Assembly (NCBI RefSeq): GCF_947495965.1
Contig: NZ_CANMBB010000011.1
Span: 17,866 to 81,865 of the forward strand
DNA length: 64,000 bases
Reading direction: 5' to 3'
DNA from: an uncultured Maribacter sp.
GTDB taxonomy: Bacteria > Bacteroidota > Bacteroidia > Flavobacteriales > Flavobacteriaceae
In this document: positions 52,125 to 60,666 of the stretch, piece after piece
How the letters are laid out: every line of letters starts with the position of its first letter
Position numbering within the stretch: position 1 is the first letter of the stretch
Notes under the pieces: generated by a model
Database searches by the model: none
The model's input: the letters and a program-made list of their open reading frames with translations, nothing else
What the model was told of the DNA's origin: nothing
Position numbers and translations under genes: made by a program

Positions 52125-53282
52125 TTATTTAATAAAGCTTGCCAAAATTTGAAGAACTAGTCCAATCTCTTCTTTAGAGTTATGCGAATGTATACAAAAA
52201 CGAAGTCTTTCTTGGCCTTCTTGAACTGTAGGTGCTAAAATAGCTTTTACATTAAACCCTTTTTCTTGTAATTTTTCTGCTACTTTTTTAACCTTTCCGT
52301 TTCCTGGAATAAGACAAGATTGTATTGCCGAATTACTAGGTATAAATAAATCTTGAAGTTTTAAATCTTTAACCTTCTTATTAAATAATTCTATCTTTTC
52401 TATTAAATCCTTTCTCGCCTTTTCACCGTCTTCATTGGTTACAAATTTAACCGCAGCTGTAATTGTCGCTACAGTATGGGGAGGCAATGCAGTAGTATAA
52501 ATAAAACTTCTAGAAAAATTTACTAGATATTCTTTTAAATGTTCGCTTCCTAAAACAGCAGCACCATGACTACCAAAGGCTTTTCCAAAAGTTACTATCC
52601 TAGCAAAAACATCTTTATATGCTTTATTCTGCTGTACTAACCCTTCTCCTTGAGCTCCAAAAATACCAACAGCATGAGCTTCATCTATTATTAAATGAAA
52701 ACCATTTTTTTTTGAAAATTTAATTAGTGTATCTATATCCGGAGAGTCTCCATCCATAGAAAAAATAGATTCGGTTACAATATAAATTTCTCCATTAAAA
52801 TCTTTTTGAGTAGCCTGATTAATTTTCTCCTCTAAATCTACTATACTATTATGATTAAACTTATAACTCTTGGCATTACTTAATAAAATACCGTCGCGAA
52901 TACTGGCATGTATTAAAGCGTCAAACAAAATAATATCTCCTCTTTGTGGAATAGCGCTAAAAAAACCCAAATTAGCGTCGTAACCAGAATTAAAAACTAA
53001 GGCACTATCCGATTTAAAGAACAAAGCTAAATCGGTCTCTAAATCTAGATACAGATTATGATTTCCTGAAATTAATCTAGAACCTGTTGCTCCATTATGA
53101 GAAACTCCCTTATTCAATAAAAGTTGAAATGTATTTGCGTATAACGTTTCGTTTGTTGCAAAACCCAAATAATCATTAGAAGAAAAATCTACCAAATTAC
53201 TAGAAACAGGCAAACTCCGAAGAGCTCCTTCTTGCTTCCTTTTTTTTAGTTTTTTACTTAAAATAGAGGGGAAATTACGCAT
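52125..53282 (-). CDS. bioF: 8-amino-7-oxononanoate synthase
   Basis: A 385-residue PLP enzyme that condenses pimeloyl thioester with alanine to KAPA. Features: NLVDFSSNDYLGFATNETL, the NGATGSRLISGNHNLYLDLE block, ESIFSMDGDSPDIDTL, IDEAHAVGIFGAQGEGLV and the PLP Lys in VTFGKAFGSHGAAVLG. The first gene of the bioF-DUF2007-bioD unit. The next gene upstream is the small lipoprotein 64 bases away. Confidence 0.96.
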   Translation of the reverse strand: MRNFPSILSKKLKKRKQEGALRSLPVSSNLVDFSSNDYLGFATNETLYANTFQLLLNKGVSHNGATGSRLISGNHNLYLDLETDLALFFKSDSALVFNSGYDANLGFFSAIPQRGDIILFDALIHASIRDGILLSNAKSYKFNHNSIVDLEEKINQATQKDFNGEIYIVTESIFSMDGDSPDIDTLIKFSKKNGFHLIIDEAHAVGIFGAQGEGLVQQNKAYKDVFARIVTFGKAFGSHGAAVLGSEHLKEYLVNFSRSFIYTTALPPHTVATITAAVKFVTNEDGEKARKDLIEKIELFNKKVKDLKLQDLFIPSNSAIQSCLIPGNGKVKKVAEKLQEKGFNVKAILAPTVQEGQERLRFCIHSHNSKEEIGLVLQILASFIK

Positions 53283-53346
53283 ACCCCAAATTTAATATCT
53301 TTTACCTTTACAAAACACATTTTAAAACACTGAAATTGTATTTTTT

Positions 53347-53916
53347 TTATTTAGATACTGTAAAGTTTAATACCAGTGGTTGGTCTTCTGTAATAATATG
53401 TTCTATCCCTATAGAAGGTTTATCAGGGTTATAATCGCTATACAAAGTTAAATAACTAAAATCTAATTGATACTCCCCTTCTTCCACTAAAATAATTCCT
53501 ATTCTAGATTCATACATATTTGTATCAGAATTTAATATTGTAAATACTTGACCAGCGTAATTAACACTTCCTTTTTCTGACAATAAGTACTTTTCATCAA
53601 TACTAACGCTTTGATAACTATCTGAAAATGAAGAGTATTTTAACATTCCAAATCCGTATGTAAATTTATTTACTCCTGAAGTTTCATATACATCCAAATC
53701 TGTAGATTGCCCTTCTTCTGGTAAATATCTACTAAAATTTAGCGCAAAGAAAAGAGTGTCTCCTACAATGTAATTTTCTTTATTTTCTATTTTTAAAGCA
53801 TTTTTTACCTCTAATTCTATAGTGCTCCAGTTTATATAATCATCATCTGGAGGAGAACATTGTGTCCAAAATAAACCACCTAGACCAACCCCTAATAATG
53901 CAATATATTTTTTCAT
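53347..53916 (-). CDS. Hypothetical lipoprotein
   Basis: A 189-residue protein with a lipobox signal peptide (MKKYIALLGVGLGGLFWTQCSP) and a beta-rich mature part (FFALNFSRYLPEEGQSTD, FSYLTLYSDYNPDKPS). I do not recognise the family. It lies 12 bases after the outer-membrane beta-barrel gene, so the two likely form one unit and may act together at the outer membrane. Confidence 0.6.
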   Translation of the reverse strand: MKKYIALLGVGLGGLFWTQCSPPDDDYINWSTIELEVKNALKIENKENYIVGDTLFFALNFSRYLPEEGQSTDLDVYETSGVNKFTYGFGMLKYSSFSDSYQSVSIDEKYLLSEKGSVNYAGQVFTILNSDTNMYESRIGIILVEEGEYQLDFSYLTLYSDYNPDKPSIGIEHIITEDQPLVLNFTVSK

Positions 53917-53928
53917 AGCGTTATTCTT

Positions 53929-54525
53929 TTAAAAACGATATCCGGCTTTAATTCCTGTTCTTACCAAGCCAATATCATAAATCCATATCTCTTTTAAATT
54001 TGTACGTACGCCAAATTGCGCTTCTAAAACTAATCTATTTTTAAGTAGTAAAAACCTATAACCAACTCCTGTTCCTAATCCTATATTTTCAATTTTTTTA
54101 GAACCATATTCATAAGTGTAAACACCGTACCCTAAATTATTTACTGATCTAGAAATACGTCTTCCTGTATTCACTTCTGCTTCATTATAAGAACCTAAAA
54201 CCTCTACGAAAAGACTCCTTTTTTGTGTACTATGAACATATAATCTTACAAAAGGATTTATTTCTAGATTTACATTATAATCACTATATCCATCGTATTT
54301 TTCTAAATTTAAATCATTATGACTATTACTATAACTGGTAACTCCTACCCCTCCAGTAAAATACTTACTAATAGTTCTTTCATAACTAATATCTAAACTA
54401 CCTAAAGTTGCATAACTAATATTAGTAGAAAATTGATTATAATATTGTAATGCTATTTCTTCTTGTGCGTAATTACTATAAGCAATAGATAACACAAAAA
54501 ATATAGTTAAAAATGGTTTGGTCAT
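53929..54525 (-). CDS. Outer-membrane beta-barrel protein
   Basis: A protein of about 198 residues: signal peptide MTKPFLTIFFVLSIAYSNYA, then alternating strands of about 10 residues with aromatic belts (YNQFSTNISYATLGSLDISY, NPFVRLYVHSTQKRS) and a C-terminal aromatic residue (GIKAGYRF), as in small OmpA/OmpX-like barrels. I start at the ATG at 54525, since the nine codons before it do not fit a signal peptide. It is the upstream gene of the lipoprotein. Confidence 0.65.
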   Translation of the reverse strand: MTKPFLTIFFVLSIAYSNYAQEEIALQYYNQFSTNISYATLGSLDISYERTISKYFTGGVGVTSYSNSHNDLNLEKYDGYSDYNVNLEINPFVRLYVHSTQKRSLFVEVLGSYNEAEVNTGRRISRSVNNLGYGVYTYEYGSKKIENIGLGTGVGYRFLLLKNRLVLEAQFGVRTNLKEIWIYDIGLVRTGIKAGYRF

Positions 54526-54642
54526 TATTAGCGCTTTAAACATAGATAACAAAAACTAATTTGGTTGCTTTTATCAAGGTTATTGTAATGTTAAGGAATA
54601 TTATATTTGTATCCTATAATCTATTTTTTTAATATTTTATCA

Positions 54643-55185
54643 ATGATGGGCGAGAATATATTATACTGTAAAACAAAAACTAAAAATGAAATACAACAAA
54701 TACTAGGTCTTCAAAAACTAAACTTGCCTAATAATTTATCTACAGAAGAAAAAATAAAAGAAGGTTTTGTATCCGTATCTCATACCTTAGACCTTCTAGA
54801 GGAAATGAATACTATTTGCGCACATACAATTGCAAAACATAATGGAAAAATAATTGGCTATGCCCTCTCCATGCATCCCATATTTGCTGATAAAATAGAA
54901 TTATTAAAACCTATGTTTAGCCAAATTAATGAGATACTTCCTGAACAAAAAAATTATATAGTAATGGGGCAAATATGCATTGCTAAAAATTACAGAAAAA
55001 AGGGAGTTTTTAGAAACTTATACAAAGAAATGGAGCGCACATTAATCCCAAAATATAATTATATTATTACAGAAGTTGACTCTAAAAATAAAAGGTCATT
55101 AAATGCGCATATCGCAATTGGCTTTAAAATTTTAGGCAACTATATTTCAGCAAACCAAGAATGGGTACTATTAATACTTGGTTAA
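54643..55185 (+). CDS. GNAT-family acetyltransferase
   Basis: A protein of about 180 residues. The acetyl-CoA loop is in MGQICIAKNYRKKGVFRNLY, typical of motif A of GNAT enzymes, and the rest of the fold is seen as IIGYALSMHPIFADK and YIITEVDSKNKRS. The substrate cannot be predicted. The open frame begins at 54607, but the first part resembles no GNAT start and the ATG at 54643 (or 54646) is more likely. It stands alone. Confidence 0.75.
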   Translation: MMGENILYCKTKTKNEIQQILGLQKLNLPNNLSTEEKIKEGFVSVSHTLDLLEEMNTICAHTIAKHNGKIIGYALSMHPIFADKIELLKPMFSQINEILPEQKNYIVMGQICIAKNYRKKGVFRNLYKEMERTLIPKYNYIITEVDSKNKRSLNAHIAIGFKILGNYISANQEWVLLILG

Positions 55186-55195
55186 AAAATAAAAA

Positions 55196-55501
55196 TTAAT
55201 CTACTACAAAAACAATTTTTCTAGTTTTATCTTTAGGCTTTAAAGTATTTACCTTAGATGCTATTAATTTAGAATATGCTAATTGATTAGCCGCAATCTG
55301 CTTTAAATCATCGGACAAAGGTTCTAATTTTTTTTTAGGTTCTATTTTTTTTAAACTTTTACTTTTTTTAGAGTCTTTAAAAAAAGAAATACTTAATTCT
55401 GCCAATATCCTATCTAAACTACTTGACGTATTTTTTTTAATAACTCTTAACTCTTGTTTGAAAGTACTTTTAAACTTCTTTTTAAATAAGATATAAAACA
55501 T
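55196..55501 (-). CDS. Hypothetical small basic protein
   Basis: A 101-residue Lys-rich protein, LFKKKFKSTFKQELRVIKKN at the start, with a short helical part (DDLKQIAANQLAYSKLIASK) and a terminal strand RKIVFVVD. No known family is recognised. It converges on the GNAT gene 10 bases away and is divergent from the UpxY gene. Confidence 0.5.
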   Translation of the reverse strand: MFYILFKKKFKSTFKQELRVIKKNTSSSLDRILAELSISFFKDSKKSKSLKKIEPKKKLEPLSDDLKQIAANQLAYSKLIASKVNTLKPKDKTRKIVFVVD

Positions 55502-55689
55502 AAATAATAAAATTTGAGTTGCCTATACAAAACGCCAAATCTTATTTAATAGTGTAAAAAAATAAGGAATTTTCCTACATTATAATATTTTATCAATAAA
55601 ATAAATAATAATTTAATTTTAGTGGTAATATTTTGAGAGTATTGTGGTTATCTATATATTTCAATCCTATTTATATATAAAAATGTTAT

Positions 55690-56163
55690 ATGAAATGGTA
55701 TGTATTATATGTACAGTCTAAAAAAGAAAAAAAAGTAGCAGAAATCTTGCGTCAAATGCAGGTAGAAGTATATTGCCCACTTATTAAAGAAGTTAAACAA
55801 TGGAGCGATAGAAAGAAAACCATACAAAGCCCATTATTTAAATCTTATGTTTTTGTGAGACTTACAGATAAAGAACGATCTAAAGTTTATACTGTAGCTG
55901 GAGTAGTACGCTATTTATTTTGGTTAGGGAAACCAGCTATAGTAAGAGATGAAGAAATAGAAACTATAAAAAATTGGTTGGAAGATGATGCTGTAGAAGA
56001 AATTACCCTTTGTAAATATAATCCAGGAGATAAACTTTTAATTAAAAATGGGATTCTAAAAAACCAAAATGCTATTATACAAAAAGTAGGTAAAAAAAGA
56101 ATACGATTAGCTATTCCAGGATTAGGTATTATGTTAAATGCAAAGATTAAAGATATTTTATAA
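55690..56163 (+). CDS. UpxY-family NusG-like transcription antiterminator
   Basis: A 157-residue NusG paralogue. The NGN domain starts MKWYVLYVQSKKEKKVAEIL and contains QVEVYCPLIKEVKQWSDRKK; the KOW part near the C-terminus has YNPGDKLLIKNGILKNQNAI. UpxY proteins in Bacteroides sit first in capsule loci and let RNA polymerase read through the untranslated leader of their own operon. Here it lies 453 bases before gmd and the following polysaccharide genes, with a structured leader in between, which fits this role. Confidence 0.9.
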   Translation: MKWYVLYVQSKKEKKVAEILRQMQVEVYCPLIKEVKQWSDRKKTIQSPLFKSYVFVRLTDKERSKVYTVAGVVRYLFWLGKPAIVRDEEIETIKNWLEDDAVEEITLCKYNPGDKLLIKNGILKNQNAIIQKVGKKRIRLAIPGLGIMLNAKIKDIL

Positions 56164-56616
56164 CTAATTATAATATAACCATTCAACGGCATTTTTTGTA
56201 ATACATCTAACTAAATATTAATTGTAAAAAGAAGCTCTTAAACATATCTTAAATTGTATACCTACAAACATATAGTATCTTCACAAATACCTGTTATTCA
56301 TTATTAATTTGATAAAACTTACAAGTCTTTTAAGATAACCCTTGTAGCATAAGAATCACGTATTTAAGTTTACACTTTAATTTTAGTTTTTTAATTCCTA
56401 CAAAAAAATAAAAATTAAATTATAGCTGCTAATTTATAGCTATAATTAATTAGCGAACCGTAACCAAAAAATGTGGCTTACGGCGCGGAGCGGTAAAAAA
56501 AACTCAACTATAAAATTAAATTTCTACTAAAATAACATATAACACAATAACGTAAGTATCGAGCAAACAAAATCACACGCAAAGTTCGATAACATAACCT
56601 CTAATTTAATCATAAT
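56164..56616 (+). other. Long structured leader between upxY-like gene and gmd
   Basis: A 453-base stretch without a gene. It holds a hairpin AATTATAGCT/AGCTATAATT (56418-56447), a second one CCGTAACCA/TGG-C-TTACGG (56458-56483), and directly after it CGCGGAGCGGTAAA, a GC-rich block in very AT-rich DNA. It is probably the leader where the UpxY-type protein loads on RNA polymerase. No -7 box of high quality is visible. Confidence 0.55.
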
Positions 56617-57729
56617 ATGAAAGTAGCATTTATCACAGGAGTAACCGGACAAGATGGCGCTTACTTAAGTGAATTTTTATTAAAAAAAGGATACCAAGTA
56701 CATGGGCTAAAAAGAAGATCTTCTATCTTTAACACTGATAGAATTGATCATTTATATCAAGATCCTCATATTGAAAATAGAAACTTTATTTTACACTATG
56801 GCGATATGACGGATAGTACTAACCTTATTAGGCTAATACAAGAAATTCAGCCAGATGAAATTTACAACTTGGCAGCAATGAGCCATGTACATGTATCTTT
56901 TGAAGTACCAGAATATACCGGTAATGCAGATGGTTTAGGTACTCTTAGAATTTTAGACGCTGTTCGTTTATTAGGTTTAGAAAAGAAAACACGTATTTAC
57001 CAAGCATCCACTTCAGAGTTATATGGTAAAGTACAAGAAGTTCCACAAAGCGAAACTACACCATTTTACCCTCGTAGCCCCTATGCAGTTGCAAAAATGT
57101 ATGCTTACTGGATTACTGTAAACTATAGAGAAGCTTATGGTATGTATGCTTGTAATGGTATCTTATTTAATCATGAGTCCCCTATTAGAGGAGAAACTTT
57201 TGTAACTCGTAAAATTACAAGAGCTACTTCTAGAATTGCATTAGGGTTACAAGATAAAATATACCTAGGAAATTTAGATGCTCAAAGAGATTGGGGACAT
57301 GCTAAAGATTATGTTCGTATGATGTGGATGATTTTACAAGCTGATGAAGCTGAAGATTGGGTAATTGCTACTGGAAAAACTACGCCTGTTAGAGATTTTG
57401 TACGTATGTCTTTTGCAGAAGTAGGTATAGAATTAGAATTTAAAGGAGAAGGGGTTAATGAAAAAGGATACATTAAAGCTTGTAACAACCCTGAATATCA
57501 ATTAGAAATAGGCAAAGAAGTTTTAGCTGTAGATCCTAAATACTTTAGACCAACTGAGGTTGACCTATTAATTGGTGATGCTTCTAAAGCAAATAACAAA
57601 TTAGGATGGACTCCTGAATTTGAACTTAAAGATCTTGTAAAAGATATGATGCAAAGTGATGTAACTCTAATGAAAAAAGATCAGTATTTACAATCTGGTG
57701 GTTACAGAACTTTAAACTATTTTGAGTAA
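56617..57729 (+). CDS. gmd: GDP-mannose 4,6-dehydratase
   Basis: A 370-residue short-chain dehydrogenase-type enzyme that makes GDP-4-keto-6-deoxymannose. It begins [20 protein letters not shown] with the NAD(P)-binding loop and has the catalytic YxxxK in [15 protein letters not shown], with [14 protein letters not shown] (Thr/Ser, Glu) before it. [18 protein letters not shown] is another signature. With fcl it forms the GDP-fucose pathway. It opens the exopolysaccharide block after the leader. Confidence 0.97.
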   Translation: MKVAFITGVTGQDGAYLSEFLLKKGYQVHGLKRRSSIFNTDRIDHLYQDPHIENRNFILHYGDMTDSTNLIRLIQEIQPDEIYNLAAMSHVHVSFEVPEYTGNADGLGTLRILDAVRLLGLEKKTRIYQASTSELYGKVQEVPQSETTPFYPRSPYAVAKMYAYWITVNYREAYGMYACNGILFNHESPIRGETFVTRKITRATSRIALGLQDKIYLGNLDAQRDWGHAKDYVRMMWMILQADEAEDWVIATGKTTPVRDFVRMSFAEVGIELEFKGEGVNEKGYIKACNNPEYQLEIGKEVLAVDPKYFRPTEVDLLIGDASKANNKLGWTPEFELKDLVKDMMQSDVTLMKKDQYLQSGGYRTLNYFE

Positions 57730-57746
57730 TTTTTTAGCATAAAATT

Positions 57747-57789
57747 AAAGCCAATACTTTCACATTTAAATAATAGTGTTGGCTTTTAA
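57747..57789 (+). terminator. Terminator-like hairpin between gmd and fcl
   Basis: AAAGCCAATACT and AGTGTTGGCTTT form a 12-bp stem with one G-U pair, followed by TTTT/AAAA, 17 bases after gmd and 18 before fcl. It may be an internal attenuator which the antiterminator must pass. Confidence 0.65.
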
Positions 57790-57807
57790 AAAAAATTATA
57801 ATTATTG

Positions 57808-58890
57808 ATGAAAAAAAACGCAAAAATATACATAGCAGGTCATAGAGGCTTAGTTGGTAGTGCAATTTTAAAAAATTTAGAAGCAAGAGGATATACTAAT
57901 TTTATTACGCGTACACACAAAGAGTTAGATCTTACAAATAGTACAGCCGTACAGGACTTTTTTGCTAAAGAAAAGCCAGAATATGTGTTTTTAGCAGCAG
58001 CTAAAGTTGGTGGAATAGTAGCGAATAATACCTATAGAGCAGATTTTATTTATGCTAACTTAATGATTCAGAATAACGTAATTCATGAAAGTTATGTACA
58101 TGGGGTAAAAAAATTATTATTTCTTGGAAGTACTTGTATTTACCCAAAAACTTGCCCACAACCAATGAAAGAAGAATATCTTTTAACAGATACTCTAGAA
58201 TATACTAATGAGCCCTATGCAATTGCTAAAATAGCTGGTATTAAAATGTGTGAAAGTTATAATTTACAATATAACACCAATTTTATATCTGTAATGCCAA
58301 CCAACTTGTATGGTCCTAACGATAATTTTGATTTAGAAAAATCTCATGTATTACCTGCGCTTATTAGAAAAATGCATTTAGGTAAGGCATTAGAAAATCA
58401 AGATTGGGAAACCATTAGAAAAGATCTTAACAATTTACCTATAGAAGGGTTTGATGGAAATGTAAAAGAGGAAGATATTTACTCTATATTAGACAAATAC
58501 GGTATTCAGAAAAAAGAAGATAGTGTTCACCTAGAAATTTGGGGTTCTGGTAAGCCAATGCGTGAATTCTTATGGAGTGAAGACATGGCTGACGCTTGTG
58601 TTTTTCTTATGGAAGAACGTGAGTTTAAAGATTGTTACGATACAAAATCTAAAGAAATAAGAAATACACATATAAATATTGGAACTGGTGTAGATATTTC
58701 TATTAAAGATTTAGCAGAGCTAATTAAAGAATCTATTGGGTTCAAAGGAAAACTATATTTTAATACAGACAAACCAGATGGAACCATCAAAAAACTTACA
58801 GATCCTTCTAAATTACATCACCTAGGTTGGAAACACAAAATAGAATTAAAAGAGGGTATTCAAAAAGTATATGATTGGTACATTAAGTAA
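57808..58890 (+). CDS. fcl: GDP-L-fucose synthase
   Basis: A 360-residue epimerase/reductase that converts GDP-4-keto-6-deoxymannose to GDP-L-fucose. Rossmann start [20 protein letters not shown], catalytic region [20 protein letters not shown] and the YxxxK in [16 protein letters not shown]. It is about 40 residues longer than the E. coli enzyme because of an insertion around residues 210-240 ([20 protein letters not shown]), common in Bacteroidetes. The start codon is the ATG at 57808. It lies in the polysaccharide block. Confidence 0.96.
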   Translation: MKKNAKIYIAGHRGLVGSAILKNLEARGYTNFITRTHKELDLTNSTAVQDFFAKEKPEYVFLAAAKVGGIVANNTYRADFIYANLMIQNNVIHESYVHGVKKLLFLGSTCIYPKTCPQPMKEEYLLTDTLEYTNEPYAIAKIAGIKMCESYNLQYNTNFISVMPTNLYGPNDNFDLEKSHVLPALIRKMHLGKALENQDWETIRKDLNNLPIEGFDGNVKEEDIYSILDKYGIQKKEDSVHLEIWGSGKPMREFLWSEDMADACVFLMEEREFKDCYDTKSKEIRNTHINIGTGVDISIKDLAELIKESIGFKGKLYFNTDKPDGTIKKLTDPSKLHHLGWKHKIELKEGIQKVYDWYIK

Positions 58891-58937
58891 ACTTTTGTAA
58901 AAAATCCCTACCTTAAGCTTACAATTTTTTATTAAAA

Positions 58938-60287
58938 ATGAAAAAGTCCTATTTCGTTATTCCAATATCTTTTATATTTCATATAATAATAATAAACACC
59001 ATTTTATATTTATTAATACCTAAAACATATAATCATGGATATAGTGTACTTTATTATAATATAACTTGGGTTATTATTACGTATCTAACAAATTTTTATC
59101 TTATAGCAAGAAAAGGTGGATTTCTTACAAACTTTCGAAATTTTTTTACTCTTTTCCTAATTTATGGTTTAGCATATTTCACCTCATTTACTTTTTTAGG
59201 AATACGTCCATATCAACTTGGGTATTTAATTTTGGTGTATTTACTCATATGCCTATTAATAACATTATTTAGAATTCTCTTTTATTTTGCAAGAAACATA
59301 TACCGAAGAAATGAGCTAAGCAAACCAGTTAGAGTGGTTGTAATTGGACGTGATAAAAATTTAAAGAAAATACGTCAAATTTTTGACGAAACGATTCATG
59401 GATATCGTTATATGGGTTTTTTTGATAATTCCAACTCCATAAGTCCAACTTACTTAGGGCCAATTAAAGATTCTTACTCTTATATATTCGAAAATAATGT
59501 AGATGAAGTATATTGTATTGCCTCTAGGTTATCTAAAAAAGAAATCCAAGAGCTAATGAGAATTGCAGACAATAGCTTAAAAAAAATTAAAATTGTTCCG
59601 GATAATAAAGAGCTATTTACAAGAGCTATGTCTATAGAATTGTATGGATCTGTTCCCGTATTAAACTTACGTGCCTCTCCATTAGAACTAGAATACGCTA
59701 ATATTGTTAAACGTACATTCGATATTATTTTTTCTAGTTTTGCTATAGTATTTGTACTCTCTTGGTTGACTCTATTAATATGGATTTTAATGAAGTTTGA
59801 CTCTAAAGGACCTGTCTTTTTTTCACAAAAAAGACATGGAGTAAATAAAAAAACATTTAACTGTTATAAATTTAGGTCTATGACGAAGAGTAAAGAAAGT
59901 GACACTCTAATGGCTACTAAAAATGATATGCGTATAACTAAACTAGGCCGTATTTTAAGAAAAACTAGTATAGATGAGCTACCACAATTTTTCAATGTTT
60001 TAAAAGGAGATATGAGTGTAGTAGGCCCTAGACCTCATATGCATTTACATACAGAACAATACGAAACTTCAGTAGATAAGTACTTAGTACGCCACTTTTT
60101 AAAACCTGGTATTACTGGATTAGCTCAAATTAAAGGATACCGTGGAGAAATAATAAATAAATCAGATATAGTTAATAGGGTTCGTTACGATATATTTTAT
60201 ATGGAAAAATGGTCTATATCATTAGATATAAAAATTATTTTTAACACTGTAACTAATGCTATTCGTGGAGAAGAAAGAGCCTATTAA
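58938..60287 (+). CDS. Exopolysaccharide initiating sugar-phosphate transferase
   Basis: A 449-residue membrane enzyme of the polyprenyl glycosylphosphotransferase (WcaJ/WbaP-like) family that loads the first sugar-1-phosphate on undecaprenyl phosphate. Four to five N-terminal helices, a Rossmann-like CoA-binding-type central part (RVVVIGRDKNLKKIRQIF), and a C-terminal catalytic bacterial sugar-transferase domain: VKRTFDIIFSSFAIVFVL, then NCYKFRSMTK, and DELPQFFNVLKGDMSVVGPRP. It follows fcl by 47 bases. It probably uses UDP-glucose/galactose, but this cannot be told. Confidence 0.94.
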   Translation: MKKSYFVIPISFIFHIIIINTILYLLIPKTYNHGYSVLYYNITWVIITYLTNFYLIARKGGFLTNFRNFFTLFLIYGLAYFTSFTFLGIRPYQLGYLILVYLLICLLITLFRILFYFARNIYRRNELSKPVRVVVIGRDKNLKKIRQIFDETIHGYRYMGFFDNSNSISPTYLGPIKDSYSYIFENNVDEVYCIASRLSKKEIQELMRIADNSLKKIKIVPDNKELFTRAMSIELYGSVPVLNLRASPLELEYANIVKRTFDIIFSSFAIVFVLSWLTLLIWILMKFDSKGPVFFSQKRHGVNKKTFNCYKFRSMTKSKESDTLMATKNDMRITKLGRILRKTSIDELPQFFNVLKGDMSVVGPRPHMHLHTEQYETSVDKYLVRHFLKPGITGLAQIKGYRGEIINKSDIVNRVRYDIFYMEKWSISLDIKIIFNTVTNAIRGEERAY

Positions 60288-60666
60288 ATAATTTTAAGTG
60301 TAAAAATAAACTAAGGAATATCTTCCTATGTAAAAGTGTAAAAATTCTTTAATATTAAAAATACAGTAAGACCCAAATTATTATCTACAACACATTATGT
60401 TTTTATTAAAAAAATAATGTTTTAAGCATCAATTAATACAACAATTATTTTATTACATAACCTACACTTTACCTTGTTTTTATGTACTTCATCGACAAAA
60501 AACAATATATTTTATTTCTAAAACTATTTTAGTTTAACGAAAAAAATTATGTTTATAGCTATTTGCTTTTTAAGCAAGTTAAAACCCTTCATTGTAAAAA
60601 TATAGAATGGTTCTCCCCTAGTATCATATCGACATTTCGTTAAAATATCAAAAATCAAACCACATT
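60288..60666. other. 379-base intergenic region
   Basis: AT-rich DNA between the sugar-phosphate transferase and the dehydrogenase gene. An 11-base repeat AAGTGTAAAAA occurs near 60297 and 60334. I see no gene, no strong hairpin and no clear promoter box. It probably holds the promoter of the next gene. Confidence 0.55.

Noticed and set aside
60297..60345. Direct repeat AAGTGTAAAAA
   Set aside because: Two short copies in AT-rich intergenic DNA; too little to call a repeat element or site.
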